Source: Rotaria sordida
Taxonomy: Eukaryota; Rotifera; Eurotatoria; Philodinida; Philodinidae
Direction: 5' to 3'
DNA length: 64,000 nt
NCBI GenBank assembly: GCA_905250125.1
Contig: CAJNOL010000428.1
Coordinates: 62,001 to 126,000 of the forward strand
Position numbers and translations under genes: made by a program. Positions 46,072 through 57,866 of this stretch are shown here, one piece after another; position 1 is the first letter of the stretch, and every line of letters starts with the position of its first letter. A model generated the notes under the pieces. The model did no database searches, was not told the DNA's origin, and saw nothing but the letters and a program-made list of their open reading frames with translations.

Positions 46072-47626
46072 ATTGTTTTATTTTACTTGTGGTTGATTGT
46101 CGACAAAACTAAAAATGTTGTCCTCTTTTTGAACGTTAGTTTTCTTCATAAAGACGACGCGAATGTCGAGAATAAGAAGAAAGGAAAAACAGAAATAGAA
46201 GAAAAAAAAAAAAAGAAAAGAAAGAGATGATAGTGGTACGCAATGCATTTTGGTTACAAACGAACGTTTGTCTATAGAAAGCAATGTTTTCCCGCAAGGA
46301 ACACAACATGAGAAAAGAAATATAAGGATGATGTCATACGTCGATATAACAGAAAGCGTAGGACAAATAGATAAGCAAAGGAAAGGAGAGAAAAAAACGC
46401 CGAATAAGTTTTGGTATGCTGTCTGTGTCGTTCTCATGAAATAGAACAGAACATATAAATAGATAAGAGATACTAGTGTGCGGATGCCATCGAACATATT
46501 AGCTAATTTCTTGAATCATGAAAGATGGAAACGATCAACTAGATGATGGGCTATAGATATGATGATGATAATGATGATAGGCAAACATGATTGTCGTTGA
46601 AAAGAAATGATATAGTCATTAACAAAGACACAATATTATTGACTTTCATATGCAATTCAATAATAGATTATATGCGTTGTTTAATTAACAAAAAAAAAGT
46701 TCGTTTCTTTTTCTTTTTCTCATCCGTTAAATATGTGAATGACCTTTTGAAAATCACAATGACATATTTTAATATATAATACTAACTAAACATAACATTT
46801 ATAAAAAGAAAATATAAAATTATCATCAATTTTATATCAATAGTATTTATTTGACAGATAAAAAAAAAAATTTGATTGTCTCTGCTGGTGATGATATAAA
46901 TAAAGGAAGATAATGAACTGCTTTTAAGAGTAATTATAGTTATTTTTCATCAGTCATAAATTAATAGTATAGGTAAAAACAAAATGGTATTTCATATTAA
47001 TCCTTTTTTTTCCGTTTCCTGTTTTTCGCGAGAATATATTTAACATAATCATAAAAAAAATATTTTCTAAAAAAAAAATTTTTTTTTTTTTTTTTTTTTT
47101 TTTTGTTATCCAAAATAAAACAATAAGAGGGATGATGTACAGACTATTTTCATTTGTACATCATCATTCATTTTGATTTTTATTCATCTGGTGACAATTA
47201 TTTTGTTGAAAAGAAAAAAGAATAAATAATTATTTATTATCATTATTGATATACGAAAAATGTTCATGAGAACAATATAAACTTGATTATTTTCAAAAAT
47301 ATTTTTTTTTTATCTTGGTATAAATTAATTGCTAAGATAATTTTGATTTTCTATTATAAAGAAAAGAATTTCTTTCTTTCTTTTTCTATATTGATAATAT
47401 TGACTTTGGGAAATTGATAAGAAATAGCAAAGACGTGTCATTAGATGGTATACTATAAGAGACAACAATCGATATGATTGATTTCTCTCTAGAGGGGACA
47501 CATACATAGACCGTAATATTTACACAAATGTCACAAAAACAAAGTACAAATGATTCCAACAAAATATATGTAGGTGAATGAGTCCTTTTCATAATTAATT
47601 CATTGACAGTTTTTATTTTGTATTTA
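46072..47626. other. Intergenic region with long A/T homopolymers
   Basis: About 1.55 kb. It contains a block of A then T of about 35 bases at 47068-47104. Small open frames on both strands are low-complexity. No gene is supported. Confidence 0.5.
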
Positions 47627-50600
47627 TTATGATTTATTAATTGTTTTATTTAAATTATTCTTTGATGAACGAAGTATACTACGAAAATCAATTTGTATTG
47701 TTTCTGTTGGTAATTTTCGTCTTAATGTTTGATTTCCTTTTACGAAACCAGTTTTACGTAAATTTTCTTTAAGTTTAAGAACATTTTCGGATGTTAATGC
47801 CATATGACCAACAAGATTTGATGTACTACAAGTTACTAAACCAGTTGATTTACTTTTGACTATATTTGATGATGAAGAAAGACGATGTCTTGGTATATAA
47901 TCATCTTGTGTTACTATAGGATTTGAATGATTAAGAGCAAGAAATGTTGATGACGATGAATGATCTTTTGTAATTGATAGTGGAGACATAGAACGATATG
48001 GTATGATAGATAATACTGATTTTGTTTCTTTTGATCTATGAAAATTTTTAAGAAATTTAATAAAAAAAAAAAAAGAAAATGTAAAAAAAACTTACTTTTG
48101 TCTAGCAAATATTTGTTTTAATTCTTCGACTGGAGTTCTTACTGTAGCTGGTGCTGATTTTTGTCGCATGACTATACTAACTTTTGAATCAGGTTGTTGA
48201 AAAAACTCTGGTGGTGGACAAGGTGGAGCTTGTGGAATATCAGTTACAGGCGGAGCTGTTGACGGTCGTTGTATACTTGTATCATTAGTTATATCTTTTT
48301 TCTTTTCTTCAGTATTTTTTGTATTTTTTATATGTTTTTTAGTTAAATATTCTTTATAAATTGTATCATAATATCCAGATAAAATAACGGATTTTTGTTT
48401 ACTATTTATAGAAAATTTATCTTGTGATTTTGATTGTCTCATTGTATTTAATATAGATTGATTTTTAGAAGAATTTTTATCTTCATCTATAGAAGATTTT
48501 TTTGTAAATTTATTTGAATTTTTTAATTCTATTAATCGTTGATATAAATTATTACTATATAATTCAATTTGTTTAATAAAATACGATATTTGAATTTGTT
48601 GATTATGATAATTAAGAAGGTGATCTTTGTAACGAGTTCGTTCTTTCCACATTCTCCAATAAGCTTGAATAGTAATAACGGCTAATGATACTTTTTTTTC
48701 TGCACGCCGAGCTAGAAAACTACGTACCATCGTTTGAAGACGTACAACAGATTTTTCATAATTTGTTTTATTATTATTTATTTTAAGAATTTGATTTTGT
48801 TTCTTAACTAAATACATTCTTATATATGATTGTAAATGAATAATTTTTGTTAAAAAATTTTTATGTTCAATATTTAATTGTTCAATATGATGAAATTTTA
48901 AAAAAACTTTTGTTTTACCAATAGCATAATTATTCATATGAAATTTTTTTAATATTAATTCACATATTTGTTTATAATCATTATTATTTATTATTGTTAA
49001 ATTTAAATTAATAAGACATGAATACATTGATATAAAATCTTCAAATAATATTCGATGTGAATAACCATGTCGACGTATTTCAATTGTTTCAATTAAACCA
49101 CTATATCTTATTTGTTCAAGTACAACATTTTCATCAAATTGATTTGTATCAAAATGAAAATTTTGTGGAAAATAACTTGTATGATCATATGTTACATGTG
49201 ATGTTTGAAATGGTAAACGATTTGGTACAAGACATCGTATAAATGTTGGCTGTGTTGATGCCATTGTACTAACTAATTCCATTAATGAATAACGAAAATA
49301 TGTTGATACTGTACCTTGTGTACGACTAACTGTTGTTTTATGAGATATTGAACGAGATAAAGTTGATTTTTTTTCTTGTTCAGTATAAATAACACTACCA
49401 GTTTTACGAAGACGACTACGAAAAAGTAAATTAACAAGATGATCATCACTTTGTAAAAGTAAATCAATTATTTCAATTGGAACATAATCACGATTTTTTT
49501 CAAGAAAATCTTTTGCTGTATATTTAATTTTACCCGCATAATGTGTTATTGTAAATAATGGTTCAAGATCTAATGAAATTTGTTTTTGATTTTTGATTGT
49601 TTTACGTGATAATGAAGATGTTGGTGTATTTGTTGTAAAATTTGAAGAATTTAAATTTTCACGCCATTTATTAATGAGAGTAAATTCTGTTGATTGAGGA
49701 AAACGAGATTCTTCATCAAGTAAAGCTAATAAACCAATTGGTTTTGATAAACACATATCGAGAATAGATCGATTATTTGGAAAATCAAAATTATCAGAAT
49801 ATGCTAAAAATATAGGTTATACGAGTTTTTTTTTTATTTGTAAATAAAAATTACTTTCAAAGTAGTAGCTATAAGATTATAATGTGAAATACGATAGAAG
49901 TAATCCGAACTATTCCACAGATTTATTTGGTTATCTTTTGAGAATTAGTCTAAGCATGTGGAAAAGTGCATAAATAAATTTTTTATAAGTGAAGAGGCGT
50001 AAAATATGATTTTTTTTTCTTTTCAATAAAAGAATGATTGTTGCTAGGAAAAAATGAAAACTTTCTCCCGGAGGAGGATACACACACCGGCTGTCGCTGC
50101 ATCCTTGAACTAATCTGTTAGTAATAGGTATGTGAGATCAGTATTGTATGTGTATGAAAGACGGGTAGATTTACATTAATCGCTTGAAAATACAACAAAA
50201 ACACGTAATAAATATTTTAGAAAAAAAGACTGGCAGATGTTTAAATCAAATAACAGTTGACTTACGAAAGAAGTTTTCCAAATGATAAATCGCTTTTAAC
50301 TTGAGACGATATTCAATCAATAGAGTCTAATGAATAGGTAAATACCGTAGAATGGTTCAATCTGTTGAGCTTATATTTTAGCGGTTTTTGAATGTTTAAT
50401 AGATATTTCCTGTAGAGCACAAGGTTTTCAAACGAAATCATACTTTTGAATATTGATCTAAAAATTTGCTTACATATAAAGGTCCCCATGAGACTACCTT
50501 GTGAGAAAAAAACTTTACAATTCTTTCACAAAATCTTTTCGAGATATGATTGTTTCAAAATATTCATGTTTTTTCACAATAACTATAGGAAAGCGCCTGT

Positions 50601-53600
50601 ATTTTGAAAAATTCATATCTCGGAGAAATTTTATCAGAAAATTCTGAGATCTTTTCTCTCCAACAGCTCGAACTACTCTAGGGCATTTATTTACTTATTA
50701 GACCCTATCGATTCAATATAATTCTGGTTTAAAAGTGATTTTATCACTTGAGAACCTTCCCTTGTTATTTAATTGATGTTTGAATAAAGAGTTTTACATC
50801 TATCAGAAAATAATTTCATAACATTTCGATAAAAAAATGTACTTTTATCTACTGTGTCATTATTGATTTTTACCAAATCTATTTAACTTGCTTATCTTTA
50901 CAAATAGTTTGTATTTAATTCATATGCTTTACTAATTAGAATGCAAGATGTGATAGTTTTGATGGAGAACACAAAACTCTGGAAAGATGAAACAAATATT
51001 TTTAATTTTTCATCATGAAACTTCTTTTATTTCATTAGAAAACTTTTTTATTCATACTAACTTGTATTTTGTATTTCTTCATTTTCATATTCTTTCATTT
51101 CCCATGCAAATGTATGTTGTCGAAAAAAATATTGTAATTGTTCATTAGCAATATTAATACATAATTGTTCATAAGAATTATAATCAAATGTTTCAAAACC
51201 AAATAAATCAAGTATTGATATTGAATGTAAATTATCATTTCGTTTTTTTGTGTTTAATTCTTCATTTATTTTAAATTGAACAGATAATTTATTATTTAAT
51301 ATATCTTTTTCATGTTGTTTACGAATATCAAGTATTGATTTTGGTTGATATTCAAGTTCCGTACGAAAATAACGATTTAATGCATATACAATCCAATCAA
51401 ATAAACGTGAATAAAGAGATTTTGCCATAGCATCACGTGTTTGTTGTGCTTCAGCAATAGTATTTAATTTTGTAACTGTTTCACCACGTGTCATTAAACT
51501 TGATTGACATAATGATTGAATAAATTGATCATTATCAATTTTTAATAAACGATAAACAGCATTTGAGTGTAATTTTGTTTGTTCATCAATTGAACAACCA
51601 GGTTCATTAAATTCTGTTTCAGCTTTAAATGAAATATTTCCTAAATGAATAATTGCAGTTAGAATAGCTAATATTGATGATTGTTCATCATCTGTAATAT
51701 TTAATTCTTTTAATATTTGAAATAAATCAATTAATGATAATGATGATAATATTTGATTCGAACTATTTCCAAGATATGTATAATATGTTATTGTTTGAAA
51801 TAATTCAAATGATTCTTGATCAATTAAAATACAAGGATTTATTTGTTGTTGAGAAAAATGTAAATATATTGAATAAAATATATGAAAATTTCTTTTATTA
51901 CCACTTGCAAGTACAACACGAGTTTTTTCAAGAAGAAATTGAGATAATTGAACATAAACAATTGTACCATATTCAGAAAAAAATATATCAAGAAGTTTAC
52001 CAAAACGTGATGAATTTTTATTTAATGATGTTTCAGCATTACCAAATGATTCAAGTAATAAATTCATTGTAACAAGACGATTTTCTAATGCACGTTGTTC
52101 ACCAAAACCAAGTAGAGCTAATTCACTTATTAGATTTTGTGCTGCATGTGTTTTACCTAAGTAGACAAAAAAAATAATAAGTACTTTAAAAAAAAAGAAA
52201 TACATTTTCTAAAAACATGAATTCTACTACAATCAATAATATAAAGTAATACTATTCGATCTTAAGAAATTTTTTTTTTCTTTAGATAAATTCTATAAAA
52301 TAGTTATATAAATCTAACCTGAACCAGATTCTCCTGAAAGAATAATACATTGTGGTTGTCGACTAATCATCATTTGATTATAAACATTTGTAGCTATTGC
52401 AAATATATGTGGTAATAAACGTTTTGTAATTTTTAAATATTTTAATTGAAAATGAAGATTATCAATAGGTAAAAATTGTTTAGGATTAATTGCTAATAAA
52501 ACATCACCGATATATGTATAAATTAATGTTTTATTAAAACGTTTTCGTATGGAATTAATAAGACGTTCTTGATCAAGATAATCAATTTGTGCTAAATTAT
52601 TTTCACAATCAATTAAATCTGCTGATTTACTTATATTTTCAATCCAAGGATTAATATTTAAAACTTCTGTATGATCATTAATTATTGTTGATTGATCACT
52701 TTCAACAGATTTATTTGAAATATCTGTGGATGAATATTTCATATGATAAGTTTTTAATAAATTTCGATATAAATCTGTTGTTTGATCATCAAAATTAACA
52801 AATAATTGTTCTGTTAATAGTTGTTCGGCATGTGGTCGATATTCATAATCTTTAATTAAACAAGCTGAAATAAATTTATTAAAATTTTCTGACCATTGTG
52901 TTATATCTTTTAATGTCGGTGGTGGACGACGTGGAACTTCAAATAAAGCTTTTGTTGAATGATATTGACTTAATGGTGCTTCGCCATCAGCTAATTCAAT
53001 AGCTGTTATACCAAGAGACCATATATCACATCTTTCATCAAATGAATATTCCAATTGCTGAGCACACGCAATGACTTCCTATATGTTAATAATTATTAAA
53101 AAAAAAAGCAAACATTACAATTGGTTTTGTTTTTATCTTACAGGTGCCATCCAAAGTGAAGTACCAACACTAGAATTACGTTTTGGCTGTGCTTTACTAA
53201 AGAAAGCAGCAACACCGAAATCAATCAATTTTATAATATAATTTTCTGTTACTAATATATGACTACCTTTGATATCTTTAATATGAAAATAAAAAGAATT
53301 AGTGCTCTTCTTTTAGAAAAATATATATGACTTACCACGATGCATAATACCTGATTGATGAAGATATTTTAATGCTTTTAATGTACTTTTTAATGCATAA
53401 GCAACTAATTTTTCTTTTTCACATTTATTTAATTGATTTTCTTTTTGAATTTGTTTTAATAGTTGAGTAATTGGCCCTAAATGACATAGTTCCATAACGA
53501 ACCATATACGTGGAACATTGAATTCATCAAAATCACCAAATAGATCAATAAAATCAGGTAAATTCTCTTGTTGTTTAGAAATTTTCTTTAAAATATTTAA

Positions 53601-53857
53601 TTCATTTTCGAATTCATTCGAAATATCTTCGGATTTAAGACGAATTATTTTTGCTGCTACATATTCATCAGAATTATAATGTTTAGCACGAAAAACTTGT
53701 CCATATGTACCTTCACCTAATTTATCAAGTAATATCCATAGAGCATTTGGATTAGGTAACTATTTAAACAAAAATAGAAGATATATGAACAAAAAAAACA
53801 CAAAAGAAATGAAAGTTCTCATTACTTTTTCATGTTCAATTGTTGATGAAGATTCCA
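47627..53857 (-). CDS. MYO3: Class III myosin (kinase-motor-IQ)
   Basis: Seven exons (53857-53825, 53759-53336, 53275-53142, 53078-52319, 52156-51062, 49803-48096, 48035-47627) give 1520 residues. The N-terminal kinase has LGEGTYGQVF, VAAKII, HRDIKG, LIDFGVAA, WMAPEVIAC and CDIWSLGITAIELADG. The motor has GESGSGKT, NKNSSRFGK (switch I), DLFGFETF (switch II), LCINIANEQLQYFF, LLALLDEESRFPQ and YFRYSLMELVSTM. Two IQ-like helices follow (VVRLQTMVRSFLARR, AVITIQAYWRMW), then a low-complexity tail with proline blocks. The HRDxKxxN loop reads HRDIKGSH: the metal-binding Asn is His. In other animals class III myosins move to tips of actin protrusions in sensory cells. The intron at 49804-51061 carries an inverted repeat. 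Confidence 0.95.
50164..50855. repeat. Decayed inverted repeat in a MYO3 intron (about 690 bp)
   Basis: The left arm (50164-50400) matches the reverse complement of the right arm (50640-50855). Shared blocks: GTAGATTTACATTAATCG versus GTAGATAAAAGTACATT, AATCAAATAACA versus AATTAAATAACA, AAATGATAAATCGCTTTTAA versus AAGTGATAAAATCACTTTTA, and TTCAATCAATAGAGTCTAAT versus TTGAATCGATAGGGTCTAAT, then CTGTTG. A second, tighter hairpin near the centre (about 50540-50635) pairs GAGATATGATTGTTTCAAAA with TTTTGAAAAATTCATATCTC. Confidence 0.8.
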
Positions 53858-54458
53858 TTTGGCCAAATGTTCTGTTTTTTTTTAAAAATACTTCATATTT
53901 GCTTTGTGTCGTTTCCATTTAATCTGGCTCTTATCATTCTTCAAAATCTTCGATTAATACTCTTTTTTTTTCTCTTTTCTCTCTATTTATCGTATTCTCG
54001 ACTCATTTGCTTTGACAGACAAGTGGAGGTAATATGCGTAAAACAAAAGAAGAAAATAAAGATATTAATCAACACTACTGCTTAACTCTCTGTGAACATT
54101 CAAAAAAGAGTCAATGAAGGTTTTATAAAATTCTTCACGTTCTTGTCTACTTTCTTTTTCTCGTCCGTTACACGAACTATTTTAGACCTTGTCTTTACGT
54201 GTCTGTGTGCGTGTTCATCTACAGCTCTTTGTTGATCGTTTTATTGATAAATCAACCGGAAGGGAAGAAAATATTTTCTGTGACAAGCACGTCCAATATT
54301 CAATGATATATTAATATAACTCAAAAAAAAAAAAATATGAAAAAGTGGAAATGTTGCTTCAACTTTAATAAAGATAAAGAATTATTATTGACATAATTGC
54401 CATTAGGTTTTTTTTTATTGAAATATAGAAAAAAAAACAAAAAAACAAAACACAATAT
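53858..54458. other. Gap between MYO3 start and the homeobox gene end
   Basis: About 600 bp. It should contain the MYO3 promoter and the homeobox gene 3'UTR. An AACAG next to a T-rich run about 15 bp before the MYO3 ATG could be a splice acceptor. Nothing else is recognised. Confidence 0.45.
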
Positions 54459-55231
54459 TTATTTTTTCATTGCACGAACACGTCGAGATGATATACTTTG
54501 TCCAATAGGCATTCGTTGTGGAGCATTTTTATGTAATTCAAGATCAGCTAAAATTTCTTCAAGTTCCAATTGAATTAAATGATTATTATCGATTGGTAAT
54601 GGATTAATACGACGAGAAGATGAACGATGACTTTGTACTGATATTCGTCGACGATTTTGAAACCAAATACCTGAGAAATTTTATAAAACGATGGTATTTT
54701 TTTTCGCTAGTACCATTAGAAATAAAATAAAAAGAAAACTTACGAATTTGTTCACGTGTAGCTCCTATTCGATCGGCAATAACATTCTTTTGAATACTAT
54801 TAGGATAAGGAACATGTTCGAATATTTCATTAAGTAACCAACGTTGACGAATGGTATATTGTAATCGATTAGGAAGATTTGTTGTTGAACGAGGAAGTGG
54901 AGGTGATAATGATGAAACATAACCAATCTAAAATAAAGCAAGTTAAAAAAAACAAAAATCGATAATTTCAAGGAAATTTTACTTGAGATGATGGTACGAT
55001 CGGTGGTGATAACTGGTGATAAGGAAAAGTACCATCAGAATAATAATAATAACCAGGTTGTTGTTGATCATACACTGGACACATAATCATATGTGGAGAT
55101 GATGATGATGATGATGACATAGGTGATTCAAAATATGATGAATTTGATGAAGATGTATCATAACTATTACTATAAGGATATGGTGAATACGACCAATAAG
55201 ATGAACAATTTCCATCATATGATGATGCCAT
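54459..55231 (-). CDS. Divergent homeodomain transcription factor
   Basis: Three exons (55231-54983, about 54929-54744, about 54672-54459), about 215 residues. ATG 55231 is used; the frame extends upstream only to a TTG. The N-terminal half is a low-complexity Ser/Tyr/Pro region (SSSSSSSPHM, YYYYSDG). The homeodomain runs from RLQYT to WFQNRRRISVQ. Taking W as position 48 puts Arg at 5, Leu at 16, Phe at 20, Gln at 50 and Asn at 51, so the invariant residues are kept. Helix 3 is split by an intron between positions 45 and 47. Helix 2 (SIQKNVIADRIGATREQIR) fits no class I can name. Serine-rich basic segment after the domain, then a conserved-looking acidic helix (LIQLELEEILADLE). The class is left open. 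Confidence 0.85.
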
Positions 55232-57866
55232 AATTTGATTATTACTCAAGTTGATCGGCAGTTAAATATTCTTCTATTATTGTTGTTTTTTTTGAATATA
55301 TATATACTTGGATATCTTTTCTCTCTTTCGTGTACCAATCAAATTGACATCCGATGAGAAATATGATTATTTCACGCATTTATGTATTCAATAAATAAAC
55401 ACTAATTGGTAATTAATGTATTCGTTTATGTAAAACAATCAACACTTACTTATTGAAGAGTCAAGCTCTTTAACAGTGTAGTCAAACTTTTTTTTGTTTT
55501 AATAACAAATATATTAATTGATGGTCACATAACGAATACATTCTATCTAATACGTAAGAGTTCAATGAAGTTCACATATGATATTCTATCAAAAAATTGA
55601 AACATATTTACATGTTCGCTTAGAATCAAGATACAAAAATTGATGAGCTTCATATAAATATATAGATATCAAATTGATTGATTGAAAAATTTCTTTGTGA
55701 AAAATTGTGATATGAATTTTATCTCTTTTATGGTTCGTCGACAATTTTCTTGTCAAATTTAAACATTAAATTAAGTATCAATTATCTGTGTATTGCTTTA
55801 ACATTGCATGATAGCAATAGTTTCATCTTTGAAAATCAGTTTCATCATATTGCGATCTCATTTTACAATGGAATATTGTCGAATGTTAATTAAGGAGATT
55901 AATCATGTTCTCACTACCAAACTAACTCATTTAAAATCTGAGCGGCTCGTAGCGTTTATGAACCGAGATATTCGATTTTCAAGGTATCTAAAGGCTAGTT
56001 CGTGTATCCATACTTCAAAATTGCAGCAGCATTTTTTTTTGTCATGCTCAAATGAGAAAACGATATCACACATGTTGAAAAGCAATTTTACGACAACGTC
56101 CAAGATACCATTGTTATTAAATATAAGGGTAATAGATATAAAATTCTCGCTTTTGTAAAATTGCTTTTTGAATATTTGTGATATTATTTTCCTTTTATCT
56201 AACTCACTGAGCTCAATCAAACTATGAAAAAAAAAGTTGTTGCAATTTTGAAGTGTGACCACATAATATAGACTACACTTACTTTGAAATTCGAATACGT
56301 CGATCCTTGAATGTTATGGGCTGTTCATATTTTAAATTAGTTAGTTTGACAGTGAGAAGAACATTCACTTGATGCGAACAAGTTCGATCTCCTTAATTTA
56401 CAGTGCATGTTCTTCCATTGTTAGGTTCAGTTTCAGTTTTTTCTTTTGAAGAGAAAAAAAAGCAACATACGCCTCTATCAACTGTTTCATGATTACACTA
56501 ACTTTTTGAATGACATTCTGATAAGGATTGAATCCATATATCATGCATAGAAGACTATAATTTACTTTTTTTTGTAGTTTGTAATTAAATACATTGATAT
56601 TTGTCCTATACACAGAAAGTAAGGTCTGAGAGAATACAAAATACAGAAAAGAACTTAAAGATGTAGTTCATCAAAAGTTACAATTCTTCTGAAAACGACT
56701 CGTAAACAATGAACTTCATAGAAATCATTTATTAAATATTCTGTGAATTCGTTGAACAGATGTAGTTGTATCTGTAATATTAACTCAAGCTCTGACACAT
56801 CTACACCAAATGTTTATCTAGATGAAAACATTGTAGAAGTTTGTAAGATACAAAACTTAAGTTTTATCTTGATTACAACACTTCTTTTATTGCAGCTTCA
56901 TTCATAGAGAACGATCTTGAACTACAAACATCAAGTTAAAAGATCAAATAGTTTCATGAAACACTGCTATATGTTTTTCTTCATCTATCTTCCTTATCAG
57001 AGACGAGCAACTCTAACTCAGAATTGAAGTTGACGCGTTCTCTCATCGAACTTGGGATGAAATTTTGCAATCGGTAGACAGATTTGAAGCAGGACATAGT
57101 GAAATTATCCATCTCTGTTTTTTCATCAAATGTTAAAACTAATCTAGCCTAAAGTAAATCCATCTCATCTTGATACCATTTATATAATGTAAACTTTAAG
57201 TATTCTGTACAAATCCAATAATGTATTGATTTAATAATTGTACTTTCAATATCTCTGCGTATTTTATTTTGCAAAAAAAAAGAGTGAAGAGAAAACACTT
57301 TGAAAAGCACCGTAGTTTGATACCTTTCATATCGCATCAAATATATTCACGCTCATGATTAACAAAAGACGAAAACAAAAGAAATCACTAGAAGTATCTG
57401 ATTGAAAATATACTCTCATACATATGTTTGGATTTTAACCTTCAAATTTATCACCATCATTCGAATACTTCCTAGTAAAGAAAATAGGTTTGAAAAACAT
57501 CGAAAAGAAAAAATAAATCAAAGGACAAAACAAAAAAAAGAAAGAAAAACGCCGACATTTCTTTTTTTCTTCTTAACGATGTATAAAGAACGAATGATGA
57601 TGAAGTTACATACTTTATTTTGGTAAGTGTTTACAAAGACAAAAAAAAAAGAAAGAAAGAGAAAAACGCAAGAAACTAAATGTACAAACAATTCAATGAA
57701 CTGTTCTTTCCGAACTAGTGTTGTATTAGAAAAAAAAAAAGAAAATCTTGTTCGTTTTGACTTATTGTTCAACATATGTTCGGAATGTACAAAGCACAAA
57801 ACAACAATTTTATATTTTATTTATATAAAAACAAAAAACAAACAAACAAACAAACATTTCTTTTTC
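55232..57866. other. Long upstream region of the homeobox gene with an inverted repeat
   Basis: About 2.6 kb with no supported gene. The inverted repeat at 55810-56465 is described separately. Short frames at 57402-57799 on both strands are low-complexity A/T-rich overlaps. Confidence 0.5.
55810..56465. repeat. Long inverted repeat upstream of the homeobox gene (about 650 bp)
   Basis: The left arm (about 55810-56040) matches the reverse complement of the right arm (about 56215-56465). Shared blocks include TTAATTAAGGAGAT versus AAATTAAGGAGAT, GTTCTCACTACCAAACTAAC versus CTTCTCACTGTCAAACTAAC, AATTTAAAAT, AAGGTATCTAAAGG, and ACTTCAAAATTGCAGCAGC versus ACTTCAAAATTGCAACAAC. Central part of about 170 bp unpaired. 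No coding capacity. Confidence 0.82.

Noticed and set aside
55232..55249. Upstream extension of the homeobox gene to 55249
   Set aside because: It would begin with TTG. The first ATG in frame is at 55231.
57402..57799. Overlapping frames on both strands
   Set aside because: Lysine/phenylalanine-rich low-complexity products of A and T runs; no gene signal.
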